Below, piece by piece: positions 35,558 to 49,300 of a stretch of 64,000 nucleotides of DNA. The translations under genes and the position numbers were made by a program. Source of the DNA: Chrysemys picta bellii. Taxonomy: Eukaryota; Chordata; Testudines; Emydidae. Where the stretch lies: the NCBI RefSeq assembly GCF_011386835.1, contig NC_088792.1:217158394-217222393 (forward strand). Reading direction: 5' to 3'. Positions within the stretch are counted from its first letter, which is position 1, and each line of letters starts with the position of its first letter. The notes beneath the pieces are model-generated. The model saw only the letters and a list, made by a program, of their open reading frames with translations. It did no database searches and was not told the DNA's origin.

Positions 35558-35761
35558 GGTTTCAGAGTAGCAGCCGTGTTACTCTGTATCCGCAAAAAGA
35601 ATAGGAGTACTTGTGGCACCTTAGAGACTAACAAATTTATTTGAGCACAAGGTTTCGTAGGCTACACATCTGATAAAGTGGGCTGTAGCCCATGAAAGCT
35701 TATTCTCAAATAAATTTGTTAGTCTCTGAGGTGCCACAAGTACTCCTGTTCTTCTTTGAAC
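35558..35761. mobile_element. Foldback element (GGAGTACTTGTGGCACC family)
   Basis: Opens GGTTTCAGAGTAGCAGCCGTG. The arms GGAGTACTTGTGGCACCTTA...(35,604 on) and ...GAGGTGCCACAAGTACTCC (to about 35,746) are inverted repeats spanning a ...CAAATTTATTTGAG / CTCAAATAAATTTG stem. Flanks CTTTAAA (35,551-35,557) and CTTTAAA (35,762-35,768) look like a 7-bp target duplication. A related, more diverged piece is at 60,921-61,054. Confidence 0.8.
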
Positions 35762-36332
35762 CTTTAAACTTGACCATGACTATAAGGGCAGCACATAGAC
35801 TTAGCTTTAACTTTTCTGGCATGGTCATTACATTATACAAAGAAATACAGATACCTTTGCAAATACTACAGTATTTGATGTGTATCTCAAAAAGCTCTAG
35901 ATATTTAGTTTGGATTCCTCTCTGGAGTTCAATATTTGAAACTCTTTGAGCTATTTATATTTTAGGGACAAAAATAACAAACATAATTTTACATGAAGAG
36001 TCTTCATGATACAACCTAGAGAACAAAGATCAGAATGGCGTGCACCACAGTTTCCGTTTAGAAGAACAGTAGATTCCTTCTGCATTAAGGCTATAAATAC
36101 TAAAATGAACTGCCAACATCACCATCCATCATCAAAGGCTATAGATGCTAACATTTGACAAGACATGAAAGTCCAGGATTGCAATGGAAAAGAAGATCAA
36201 AATAAAAATGTGCCATGTGGAGGAGAGGGGGAAATGGACCTCATGCTTCTGCATTTCTGATAGAAACACATCTGTAGAGTGAAATGTTTAAGTTAACATT
36301 AAATAAAATGTGAATGTTTCCACGTCAGTGTT

Positions 36333-37272
36333 TCAGTCTTGTTCTTTAGTCACTGCTACTTCACCTGCCGAATGGAAAACCTTTTCAGAAGAGGTGCTGA
36401 TTATCAAATCAAAATGATCATAACAGCAAGTGTTGATGAAATGCTTTTGGTTGAGCAACAGCACAGCAAAGGGATCATCTTTCATGCCAACATCAGCTTT
36501 AGCAAAGTTCATTATCCACTCTGATAGCTGGAGAACAACATACACTCTCCTCTTTTGACATTTCAGTTTGTGTGTGTGGACAACTCCGGGACCAAGTTAC
36601 TGGAGAAGGAGAAATTTTCTTGTTTTAAAGAGCAGAGCCTCTACGTTGTCAAATAAAAAATGACAAATCTTTATCAGTATCTATACTGTCTGGGAGAAGT
36701 CTGCCATTCTTTAGTGAGGGTCTAGAAAACGGGCTAGTATATTTGCTTTGCCCATGGCTTGATCTTTTTCCACCAAATGGACAAAGAGATGCAAAAGTCT
36801 TTCAATTTAAAATGTGTGGCTGAATTTAGTGCTCACAAAGGGAGAGACTAATGACAGATGCTTGAGCCAGGTACAATGGGGCAGGTGCTTTGCAAGTTAA
36901 TCCACTTAATGCTGCAGCCCCTGCTACTTTAGTATTGAGCTGAGATGACCGCCTTGCCAAATTGTTTAGGGAGACTATATGCAGGGACATGGCTGAGGTC
37001 TGTGCTTGCTTTAAAGTTTTGAACATGTGGACGAAGTGGATAACTTAACTAATTAACAGTTTCAGCACTGATGTCTTTGGCAGCAATTGCAAATGGTTTC
37101 CAGCAGGTGTTCCAGCATGGCACATTGAGCAGAATGAAAAACAATGCCTCCCTGATGAAATTTTAAATGCTGTGTGTCCAAAGATTGCTATTTTCTGATT
37201 AAGAATATCTTCAGTCAAGTCGAAGGTAGAATTCCATCTGGTATGCATATTTGGAATGAACCACTGGCTCAT
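36333..37272 (-). pseudogene. hAT-type transposase relic
   Basis: On the minus strand the residues HTRWNSTFDLTEDILNQK (about 37,242-37,190) match the TRWNST box of hAT transposases. Next a LKQAQTSAMS segment (37,015) and a LARFLDPH remnant near 36,740 match the A-x-x-LDPR box. The C-terminal dimerisation-domain remnant reads STSSEKVFHSAGEVAV near 36,395. Stops and frame changes between blocks show it is dead. No BED zinc finger or terminal inverted repeats were identified. Other possibility: a remnant of a ZBED-like domesticated gene copy, which is less likely given the decay. Confidence 0.6.
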
Positions 37273-38702
37273 AGGTCTTTGGATTCAGGCTAAAGCCTCA
37301 GAGAGTTTTTGTGGAATGATTAAAATGGGCACAGACCTTTAGTAATGTACCTATTATGCTCATTGCTTCAATATTCATTGTGAAGAAACTCGGGCATTCA
37401 AACTAAGGCAGCAGCTGAAGGGCTGCAGTGCTGGGAGGAGAGTAGTTTCCATAGCTGCTATGCCCCGGCTGCGTAGATGGGCAGAACGGGGCAGGCAGCA
37501 AGTGGAGCCTTGGCTCCACCCCCAGTGGGTTAGTTAGTATAGCTGGTGTATCGGGAAGGCATGCTGCTCTGGGCACAGGCCTCATGCAGGAAACTTCCTC
37601 CTAAGAGCAGTGAGGAGATACGGAGGCAAGTTGTGACTCTGAGTCACAATCACCTTCTTGGGCAGACCCAATGCAACACAACAATGCACGGGGCCTTGCT
37701 CAGGGCTCATGCTAAAGCCAAGATTTTGCCCTTGGTTTGGTAGGAGTGTCCTTTCAGGATCTTCATATATTTTTGCCATTTTAACTTCACATTGTGACCA
37801 ACCTTCCCTGTGCAAAGAAAGGCTAGATGCATTTTTCTCCAGAGACGTGCACTTACTCTACCAGCCTGCCAGAGGTGAGCAGTTGGTGGGGGGATGTGAA
37901 ATACTCCTTCCTCTGTGCTGCCGCCACAGAGCTCAGAGCCCAAGGTGGATTGGAAGCAAGGGAATATGGGAGCAGGATTATTATGTTACCCGTAGACCAC
38001 CAGGCTAATAGTATAGTCATTGAATGACACATATCATAAAAATGAGGCACTGGATAAAGAACTCCAGCTTCCAGGACATTTCTTATTAGAATAAAAGTAA
38101 ATGAAAATCTGAGAATAAACAAACTCCAGATGAAGTGTTTGTAGCAAAGGAGTAAGGGTTTTGCTTAGGAGAGAATTGTGTAGTTTGGTGAATCCTCCAA
38201 GGGCCTTCGGAAGCCAATATCATCTGCAATGGACAACTGCTTGCAGAACAAGGATGATGATCATTTTTTGCTACTTTCCAATTTATGGGCAGTGCAAATG
38301 GATGAGTCTTTAAATATCTGACCTTTCTTCAAAACAAAGTCAAACTGAAACCCATGGAAACTGTCATCTTTTCTCAACCCGTGAACAGTTTTGCCTTCAG
38401 GTGATGAGTTGGATGAATCAATGTACCATTAATACTGATGTATGACGACAATGATATAGTATTTACTGATGAACTGTGATGCAAAGGAGGAGGAATCCCT
38501 CCTTTCCTAGTCTACTGTTCTCATTCAGCACAAATTTTGCTATGTACCACTTAGCTCTTTGAGCATGGTACATGTACATTTGAAGAACACAGAGTGAAAC
38601 ACTGGTGTTTGATTAAAATGAAGATGTCTCATCCTAGCAATCCTAGTTAGACCATCAAACTCTTTTTAATCTAATATATCTACATTTTGCAGTAAACGTG
38701 AT

Positions 38703-38766
38703 GGGCTAGATTTTCAGCTGCTGTAGATTAGCATAGCTCCACTGAAGTCAATGATACAATGACAGT
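38703..38766. repeat. Short foldback repeat, same family
   Basis: GGCTAGATTTTCAGCTGCTG, then GATTAGCATAGCTCCACTGAAG and TCAATGATACA; one arm of the CAGCTGGTGTAAAT family. Confidence 0.45.
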
Positions 38767-40691
38767 AGCAGTGCCAAAACCGAGAAATTTTAAAAGTGTG
38801 AATCAGATTATTTAGGGATGTTTTGGGGAAATATGTGGGACTCTTGGAGCGCTGCTTGTGCCAGTTTTGCAGATTTTATAATTGTAATAATATCAGGGTT
38901 ACCACAGTTAAACCTCTTACTGCAGGTCTCTTCACTGAGAGAATTGCAATCCATATAACTCCCACTACTGATAGCACTTTTTCTTGACACCAAACAGCTT
39001 GCACTATGCCTACTAGATCTAGGGCTTGGAGAATTAAATAAACAAAAGACATTTGTTGAAAAACTGTGGGGTAACATTACATGTTGCATCAGCTCTAGCT
39101 TCATCTGTTGTAATGTGCCTGCTGCTTTCTTATAACTGGACACTATTTCCAACCTTCATGTTACGTATGTTGGAATATGCAGATTACACTGTTAAAATCA
39201 GATTCTGAATGAAATTCTTCTTTATTTAGAACCAGAAGACGACAACCTTGACATGAAGAGTGAGACTGATGCTGGTTATTTGTTTCCACTAAATTAAAAT
39301 GTGTATATATATTAGAGAGTTTTTTCTTTAGAGGAAAAATAAGATTTGTAGGAGTTTGAGTATTGAAAATTTTATGTAAATTGTCTCCCTAATGGGTGAA
39401 TTCTGGTACCAAGTGACTGATAGCTGTCTTTACAAACCTATTTCTTCTGACCAGAAGAAAATAAAAAGTGAGAAAGCACTTTTTGAGATACATTTCTTCC
39501 TGTCTTCAAACACAGGCTCACGTATTTATTGTATGGATTTACAAGTTATAAAGACTAAATGAAAGAGTATTTAAGGGAAGCTTTGCTACTTACATAGTGT
39601 GCACATATACTGTTCGCATTTAGCAATTTCAAATTATTCTGCTATAAAGTTAAACAGAACAAAATTCTCTGCAGAGTGAGAAGCCATCTGGAAAGCTTTT
39701 AATAGCTAATGTTTCAAAATTATTTGTATGAACATAGTGAATCGTAGATACTAACGTGTTTTACCTTTTATTTCATTATGGCTGTTTGATATGTAGTTAG
39801 TCTATTTCAAGTCTGCCTTGTTAAATTTGAACTGTAAATCTGTGAAAACTAAAATTTCTTGCATGCATTTGATGTGTGCTGTCTGCTTTCATACACTGCC
39901 TCCGGTATAACCTGACTTTTATAGTTTAAAGAAAAAAAATCTTAGAAGCAAATACATACATTCTGGAGACTTTAAAAAAAATACATTTACTGGAAGAGGG
40001 AAATATGGCCCTAAGAAAAAGGAAATTTCTCCTATTATGAATTTCACCTTGACCTGCTACTGTGCAGTATGTGAGCCAAGCCCCAAAATCATTACCTTTG
40101 ATAAAGAAAGCTTTTTACATTTTAAAACAAGAGTCAGTAGATGAACAGGAGATGCTTTTGGGGAATGACCTTCTCATTCCCTAATGGAGAGTCAGTGAGT
40201 TTTCAAACTAGAATACATAAACAGGAAAAACAAAGTAGCAACCTTTTAACGGCCTTAGGAAAGTGCGGGTTCTGATTTGTTTAATTAAAGGAGCCAATAA
40301 AGAAGAAGGCTGATAAGAAATATCAAAAGTAACAAGCAGTGGCTTTGTGCATTGCATTAAAGATCAGAACCCCAAATTTCCTTATTCTAGAGAAGGATTC
40401 TTCTGGCATATTGCCTGGGCTGCAGGCCGCAGCCTGCTTGGCTGCCTTGCGCCATGCCTGGCATCTAGCAGCTGGTGCTGTTCTGGGGAAGTGTATTTGA
40501 TTCATTATTTTTACTTTGAAAAACAGTCTTAGTTTGGGGATGTCTGGCCAATGTTTGGATTATATAAATACCCCCCCTGCTGCTGCATATAAATAACTTG
40601 TTGATATATGGAGTGTTGCACACGTCTAACTAAATGTGAATTTTAAGCGATCTAGTTAACCCCCATCTGGACACTTATTTTGGTTTATGCG

Positions 40692-40754
40692 TGGTTTATT
40701 TCAGTTTAACTTCAGTTGATTAGGGACAGGTTTCAGCTAAACTGAAATAAACCA
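40692..40754. repeat. 17-bp perfect inverted repeat (MITE core)
   Basis: TGGTTTATTTCAGTTTA (40,692-40,708) and TAAACTGAAATAAACCA (40,738-40,754) are exact reverse complements with a 29-bp loop. The surrounding 40,650-40,830 (TCTGGACAC... and ...TGTCCACACAGGGG) looks like the outer arms of the same palindromic element. Confidence 0.8.
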
Positions 40755-43700
40755 TGTCCACACAGGGGTTTTTGTACTGGTTTAACTAAATCAATTTAAC
40801 TAAACTGGTGCAAGTTTGCATAGACAAGGCTTCACCCTCAAAAACATAACTTCCCCTCTGTGCTACAGGCAGCCGGACTCCCACTGCAATACCTATAGGT
40901 GACCATAAGCAGAAAATAGAAGATGAATAGGCTCTTAGACACTAGTCTCAACCCAGTCAAGATAAGGGACTATTGGACTGGCTTAAAAATAGATCATATT
41001 TCATTTGGTATGTCCACATGAAAGGATGGGGGAAGAAATGTCTCCATGCTCCAGCTTGCAGTGTGGGGGAAGGAGGAGAAAATGCCCACCTCTGCTATCT
41101 CCATTTTTGGTTCTGGGTAGCAGAGATCCATGCTTCCTTCTTAACTGTATGGTGGGGAAAGAAGAATCCATGATCCTTACACAGGCTTAGGGAAGAAGAT
41201 TAATGCGGCCGCCTATTCACACCACCCTGGCTCCAAAGAGGGGTAGAGGAAAAACTCCTGGGGCTGCTATATAGATATTTCCTAGGCCACTTTCACCTGC
41301 CCATCCAGCCCTCATCCTTCAGCTCCAAAGGGTTCAGATAAGTTTTGGTATTAATTTTAACCCACTTCAAATATTTTATTAAACCTCTGGATCTTTAGTG
41401 CCTACACTGAAACAAGCATCTTCTATTTCAGCTGTACATGCTCAGACTCTGCTGCGTGTGGATCCTTCTGGATAACCCTAAAGAGAAATTACCACATGGA
41501 AAAAACAAATCCATAATCTTTCTAATCTACTAAAAGCCATGTTTAAATAAAAAAAAAATAGGTGTTCACCCTTAGGCCTCACTGTGTGTCCAAGGCATGA
41601 AATTATTTGCTACTGCACGATTGGTGCATTATTCCTGTCAAATATATGTATCAAATTTAATACCTTTTGGACTGAGGAATATTTTTGTCTGCAATAGCCA
41701 ACATTCCATTCTAACAGCATCTATTAATAACAAAGAACCCAACCCTGAACCAGTGAAATCACTAGTTTTGCCATTAACTTGAAAGGCAGCAGGATTTAAA
41801 TTACAATGCTGCTTATATTCCTACTCTTGACAATATGGCTATTGCATTGTGGGTACAAAGCTAAATTTCTCAATGCTTGCACATAATTTGATTTCTCGAC
41901 AATAATCCATACCCAGCTAAATTGTGCCTGCATAACATTTTGTGCCTCAGTGGTTAGAACATATAATTTGGAAGCACAAAAGGAAATTGTAGTTCAACTC
42001 AGAAGTGAAATAATCATTTGGTGAGGATCTGGAGGGAGAGGAAAAAGGCCTAAACCAAAAACTTGTGTGCATGCACACGTGTGTCTATGTGAGGATGCCA
42101 AATTATTCTCAGAGATGGTTTATTAATCTATGGTCAAAACTGTCCAATTTGTATACCTGAAATTAGATACCTGAATCCCTATTCAGACAACTAGTACTTT
42201 GCTGCATTAATCTCAGGTTTTCTGATTTTTCGAGGTGCGAAGTATTCTCCAGCTTCTATTGACATGCACGGACTAAAGTTTGAAACTTCCGGCCTATTAC
42301 GTTTGTGTTAGCATTCCTGTTTTTAATAGGCTGCTTTTAATTGCCTCAAATAGAAAGGATTTTTCTAATTGTTCTTTTATAGTCTAAAAGACTCAACAAA
42401 CCTCCCATTTTCAAATGCAAACATTTTGAGCCTGATTCTGCTAGTTCCTTAAGCAGATGCACAGTGGAGTGATGGCTCAAGGAGCCTTCCCTCCATTCTT
42501 TGCAATGCTGTCATGCACAGGCCAGGCACAATTGCAGTGTCTTTTCGGTCTGCTCTTCCAGGGGCACTTGGTGCCCCAAAGGGAGCCAGGAGGAGGCAAG
42601 GCCTTATTCCTTCCACACCAGCCTGCACAGAGGGAGTGGGGAAAAGCTGCACCTATAATGGGAAGTTGTTCCCCAGGCATGCTGAGGAGCTCTGGTAGGC
42701 ATTGTTAGTTCCTGAGGCGGAACATGTCCCATGCTCCCACTGGGGCAGTGTAGCCTCATACCATTCTTTACTATAAACATTGCCTTAAAGGCACAATCTA
42801 GCCTTTTGTTAGGAGGTATTTTTGCATGCTTGCTTTTTCTGTAGCAAATGTTGCCCAAATCTGCACTTGATACAGAAATGAAGAATATAAACAACAGAAT
42901 AAAAAGAGGCACGTAGGAACCCTGCAATTTGTTTCTTCCTTCCTCCCAGGAGCTGCAGTGCACATTTATCTGGAAAGTAAACACCACACATAAAATTATA
43001 TATCCCCCATCCTCTTTTCCTACTGTCTGAACTGTAATCCAGGAGATAACTGCTCCCTGTCAACATTTAGAACCAATGCATTAAAGGCAGTGCTGAGATT
43101 CTAACTCTCAGTCCTTAAGTACAAAGGATTAGAGGCCTTAATTCTTTCTCCGTGCTGAAACCCTGATACAATGGTCCTGGAACGGTCCATTCCCTCATTG
43201 CCATATAAATTAGTTTCTTCCAAAACAGTTTTGCAATTATCTATAATTTGTCCACAGATAATTTCTTCCTTTCTTAACGGCGATATTGGCTGTTCCTGGT
43301 GTGTAGCAGCTGGACAGCTCTTTTGTTAACAAAACTGTACTTGAAGAGTCTTCCCCAAGCATCAACCCCCTTGTTACCGCGGAGTCACCTCGAGAAAAAG
43401 CGCCACCAATTGGCCGAAGGTAGATCATTAACATAAACTTCCAAACCTGAATTGATTTAAAAGTGAACATTTAGGAATTAGACAAATGGAATGAAATACA
43501 AAAGCAGTGGCTTCAACTAAGTGGCAGTATGTGTGCACTTTTATTAACATTCAGATGTATTGCATTAGTGCAGAACTTACATCCACTCTGCAGCATGCAT
43601 TTGTATCAAGCTGCTCTATTCAGGCTGCTGCTATGACAACTATCCAGAGGCAAATGTCAGGTCAGCTCCCAGCAGGTGTGTCTAGGCCATAATTGCTTTG

Positions 43701-45323
43701 TCAGAAACCTAATAGTCATCTACTTCTACTCCTCTAGCAGCTAAAAGCAATACTGTTAAAATTACTAAATGAAGCAAAATTCTTTATCCCTCCACCATGT
43801 TATAGCATTTAGATCTGTAGATTTGTTTCTATTTTGCCAAAAACTGGAATGGCGGGGAAGAAGAAGGCAGAGGTTGTTTTTTTAAAGTCTCCACATCTTT
43901 GTCAATTTATCTTTCATTTATGTTACTCTGTACAGTGTAGACCTGGGATTTTCAAGCATATACCTCTTCTGGGTGCTGGATATTATCTTTTAGTGCCCCG
44001 GGACATTACTAGTCGGTAATCTGTGTGGCTACAAATCAGATTATGGAAAGTCAGAGTTCTTTCTTATGGAAAGGTGGTTCCTTTTTTCAAAATGTGCGTA
44101 ACAGTTACAATAAAGCACACTATAACTTGCCATACTCAAGAGGCAATGAAAAGCCTGAATAATTAACAGATAAAGTTATTTTTAAATTACAGAAACTGAT
44201 GATTTCCACGGGGTTCAGAAATGTAACGTGAAAGTCCATCTTAATGTTATGACTAAATCAGAACTGATTTAACTCTTAGATAAATAGATCCTTCTTTGGT
44301 ACTTGAAGAAATAATGAAACTAGAGACAGATATGAAGAGATTAACACTGAGTTTTTTTAAACTATCTCAAGTGTATGATCCCATATCAAGAATTAAAGAA
44401 AATCTGAATATAACTGGTTTCTTCACTGGAAGAGAAATTGTCTCCCATGCGCATATGGAGACATACACATATTCTGACAGCTTCATCGTACTACCTCACA
44501 TTTGCCTTATAGGCAATAATAAATAATAGTTGAATTAAATCAAATTCAACTGATTTGGACTTCTGGCTTTTGCATGACAATTATTATTATGGTGTTTCTG
44601 TGTAGGGAATATATGATGACATCAGCTATGGCTGGCTAGGAAGTTGTCTGATTTTTATTACTCAGAACTGGTCTCTGGAATTAAAAGGAAGCTGTACCCT
44701 TTATATTTACTTTTTTAAAGAGAGGAAATCTATAAAAGCCTACTTCTTAATTTGTACATTCTGTACAATATTTCAGCTCAGCACTCTCCGAAAAGTCGGC
44801 TAATTTAAAAATCACAGCTCGTTAGTCATAATGAAACTAAAATGACAAAATGATTTCTCATGAAATAATGAATGCTTGCTGGTCTAATATCAGGTTGAAA
44901 ATTAAAAGTAGTGAATATATAGTGGGCTAAATGCTTGGGTGTGGCAAAGGAGCACCCAGTGTAGTTTGGGGATGAATGGAGTGCAAAGAGGAAGTTAAAA
45001 CACCTTTGTATTCCCCTGATCCTGGGCTGTCTATGTGCTGGACCTGTCTTCTGGCATAATGGAGAAAGATCTGATAGTATCCTGTCTTCACACACTAACC
45101 CTGGCCACAGGGTGGGAAACTGAGTCCAAACCATTGTGCTGGTTCTACACCCCAGGATCCCCTTGTGCTAAGGGGCTCCTTCCCATGACAGGGTACAGTG
45201 ACTTGAAGGTCACTTTGCATGAGCAGCACACAGCAACCTGAATCCAGAGGACAATCTGGTCTGCTATCTTCAGAAATAGGTATGAATATTATTCACATAC
45301 ACAATAGTGTGTGTGTAATAGGA

Positions 45324-45408
45324 CAGATCCTTATCTGATATAGATCAGTGTAGCTCCACTGAAGTCAGCAGAGCTACATCAATTTACAGCAGCCGAAGAT
45401 CTTGCCAA
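45324..45408. repeat. Short foldback repeat, same family
   Basis: CAGATCC--ATCTGATATAGAT-AGTGTAGCTCCACTGAAG pairs with CAGCAGAGCTACATCAATTT and CAGCAGCCGAAGATCTTG. Both arms readable. Confidence 0.55.
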
Positions 45409-46109
45409 ATATGTATATTTGTATAGAAAGATACCCATACACTCATCCAGAAATAAACGTTACAAGTTAGACTAGAGCTCACACACTGAATGAGCTGTTT
45501 TAACCTGCTATCTTTCTCTTTCCACCTTCCCCTGCCCTACTCCCCTATCATGAGCCCAGATAGGGGCAAGTTTTGGTGGCAAGTTTCCTCTCACTTTTTT
45601 GCCTCATTTAAAAACAAGCAGTATTTTATTATACATAAAACCTACAATGTAAGCAAATGGGAAAACTATAAGAATTAATTCTAAATATAATAGAGGAAAA
45701 AGGGTGCATAATGTTATATACAACATTTGTGTCCAAATAACAATAAAGATGATTTTTTCCAATATTGTTCTCATTTCCTTATTTTCCTGTTTTGAAATCA
45801 TTCTTCTCCTCACTCTCTCTTATAAAAAGGAAGGGTCGGTGCAAATTACATGCAAATTAGTGACAGAGAGAGGAAGGGAAAAATCCTTTTTCCTTTTCAT
45901 TCTTACACGGATGAAAAGAGAACCACTCTCATCCTTCCCTGAAAGCCAAGAACATCCACATATTTTGGGAGATTCGTCAGAGGTCCAAGGCTCCCTGCTG
46001 GCAGCTCCTAGAAATCTGGTTAGTCCTCTCTGCTTTGGGTGGAGAGAATCCTGTGGCCAAACCCTAGGTCTCTTTTCTCACTGGGAACCACATGCCAAAG
46101 TTTTTTTTT

Positions 46110-46310
46110 TTTTAATTATTAAATTAATGGAGATATGCCATCTCCTAGAACTGGAAGTGACCTTGAAAGGTCATCAAGTCCAGCCCCCTGCCTTCACTAG
46201 CAGGACCAAGTACTGATTTTGCCTCAGATCCCTAAGTGGCCCCCTCAAGGATTGAACTCACAACCCTGGGTTTAGCAGGCCAATGCTCAAACCACTGAGC
46301 TATCCCTCCC
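46110..46310 (-). mobile_element. tRNA-derived turtle SINE, second copy
   Basis: Reverse complement of the 5,970 SINE: GGGAGGGATAGCTCAGTGGTTTGAGCATTGG head at 46,310, B box TGAGTTCAATCC, CTTGGTCCTGCTAGTGAAGGCAG body, and AATTAATTATTAA-type tail next to an A-rich run on the minus strand. The 170-aa open frame crossing it is spurious. Confidence 0.88.
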
Positions 46311-49300
46311 ACAGTTGCTCCAGGGCTGCCTTTATGGAGGTGTGCGTTGGGGTGATGAAGACCACACCATGCCCCTACTATGAGCCCAACCCTTGATGTG
46401 CTAAAATGACGCTAAGTCAGAAATTGCTAAGATTTTAGATCACACAGCAGCGCTATCAGGCCTGTGGCTGATCTCCAGCTACGTGGCACAGGATTCCACA
46501 GCAGGCACCTTCCCTCAGAAACTCCTCAGAGGGTTCTATAGTGAGGCATAGGTACTGGAACTAGAGGAGCTGCCACACCCCCTGCCTTCAAGTAGTAACA
46601 ACAACCCAAATACATGGCTTCCGCCTTCAGCACCCCCACTATAAAAATTGTTCCAGCGCCATTGCAGTGAGGAGGTAATGCATGCAAAAGTTCATGCTGC
46701 CATAGTCATCACAACTTCTCTGCAGATTGCCTGTATGCTTAGGGAGGAGACAATTAGTTCCACAGTTTATTACACATATCTCTCTATTCCCATCAGTCTA
46801 ATCAACCTAGTCCTAACTAAGTTCCTAGTATGAAGCATACAATAAAAGAAGCTACTGTCACTGCCACGTGCCTATTCACCATATGCAATGTATTTATGCA
46901 AATGTGTTTTTATTCTGTCTGTGCTAAGTTTCATTCAAAACTCTCTATTTCACAACATGCTAGACCCTACAACTCAGGGTAATGACTTTGCATTGCGTTT
47001 CACCACAGGTGCAATATGGCCCGTAAGCCAGTTTGATACTGACTCAGGGAAGATCACCCCATTGGTAAACATGATCCTTCAGTGGCACAGAGGCTCTGAT
47101 GATGCCATATTCCCTCCCTGCTGCAAAAGAAGAAGGTTAAAAGGGCCACACTGACTTTCAGCTGTAGTTTTGGCCCTCATGCCCATTTGCAGTCAACCTA
47201 AATTAGAGAAGCCCTCAGAACATAGGCTGGAAGCAATTCCATCCAAAATCCAGCCCAGGGGTCTGATCCTGAACGGAGATGAGGCAGGACCAGGGTAGTG
47301 TAAAGGTGAGGTATGTACACCACCTACTGACCTGGGCTCCAGACAAATCAGCTAGACCCCACCATCTTGTCCGTAATCTTTTTTTCTTGGGGCAGTTATC
47401 AGTGTACAGCGGGATAAATCCATGTACTTACAACATATAAACACTAACAGCTGGATGACTAACACAAATTGAAATGACAATACTCTGAAGTCAGATAATA
47501 TTCATCTCATATGTAAATCCTCTGCACTTATTCAGGTTTCAGACCAACCACCTGAGCCTAACCTCAAGGTAATCTAGATGCATTCAAGCTAAAAAGAGCA
47601 GTTGGGTAACATCTAACACAGTCAGACAGCTAAGCATTATAGCCCAAGCTACCATGATCTAGTAAACATGTTTGTATTACTTGCAGGAAACAACTCCACA
47701 ACTGACTATGCTTTAACATTACACATTCAAACATTATGGAAAGATGCTGGTCTCTCCATCGGTAAGGTTGAAGCTAGTTTCTCATTATGAGCCTGATTTT
47801 AATAAATCACATATTTTACTACCTTATTTTCGAAAATTGGATTTTTACATGGAGGGCATTAGGGCTTCAATCTAGCAAAGCATGTAAGTAGTCATATGGC
47901 TTCTCCCATGCTTCATGTTAAGCACAGGCGTGAGTGCTTTTCTGGATTAGGGCCACATTTATCATTGTCTTTGTCAGAATGCAGCAAGGAAGTTGCTCAT
48001 AAAATGCAATATTTGTCACCGTCACACAAAAGAGTACACAAAGAGAGCTTGCATCTTTATGGTGCAAAGATGGGGGATTTTTTTTTCTTCCTAGTGGATA
48101 AAATGTTACATGTGGATACTATAATAAAGCACTTAAATACAAAAGATAGAGCATTTGAGGTTGATGCCTTCTCTTTTAATATCTGGGAGTGAAAGTAATT
48201 AGTATCATCAACAATTCTGTTTGTCTTTAAGAAAAATTAAATAACTAAAAACAATTTGGGGTTACCTTTGATTTGACTTTTGCATTAGATCTTTTCATTG
48301 ACTTAAACTGTTGTTGGGCTGATTAGGCATCAAAACTGTTGTTGAAATTAACACTGTTTACCAAATGGTTTTTAAAATACTTGTCTTGGAAGGCAAAATA
48401 TTTTAAACCCTCAAACTACTATTTGAGATTGGTATATAACAGTCCCAACAGCCTGTTATGGGGCACATTGTGCCTGAGGGGACAGCAAGGTCAGAGAGAA
48501 CAGAGTTCAAGAAGTCACCACCACATATGCCCAGTTAGGGGCCAGGCAAATCCCAGTCCTTGTGCTCAGGGAGTGCAAGGACTCTGTAATTCTAGCATCA
48601 ACAGTGGTAGGACTCCCTGAAGTATGTGGGGAGAGGCAAGGAAGGGTACCCGCCACTCTCCACATCTACTAGTGGAGGTGGGGCCATGCAGTGGGAAATG
48701 AATGCTCACTCTGAGAGGCAATATACCTGCCTCAGGCAGTTTTCAGAACAGATGGATACAAGATTTCTGCATAGCTGAATTTATATATCGTAACTATGGC
48801 TAGGATTTGCTTAGGAGTCTAAGCGAGTTAAGTGCCTAACCCCCTTTGGTTTGCAATGGGATCTGGTTGACTAACTCCCTGAGGTTCCTTTGAAAATCCC
48901 ATCCCATATATTATACATATAATATATATGTATTTTACATACCTGTAACTAATCGACCTTAAGGTGTATCCATAACATTAATTGAGATGTCACAAAAGAC
49001 AAAATATCATCCAAAAAGACATAGCAATATACATTTCCAGACTCTTAGCTATCAGCAATCTAAGGATAATCCTAAGCATCCACTGTTCCAAGAAATGCTG
49101 TGAAGAAAGGCTACAGAAAGTAGATAAAGGCAAAATGTCCATCCCCTTGGAAAAGTCCATACAAAGAAAAAGTTTATCAACCATGAGTTTAAGTCAAGTT
49201 TCAATACAGTTGTGGTGTCTTTGGGCTTTTACTTTACAATATCATCAGATAAAATAAAACACACTTATTTTTTTAAATAAAAAGGTCAGACATTCACCAT

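Noticed and set aside
45704..46216. 170-codon open frame (+)
   Set aside because: Its 3' half is an antisense tRNA-SINE and the rest has no recognisable domain.
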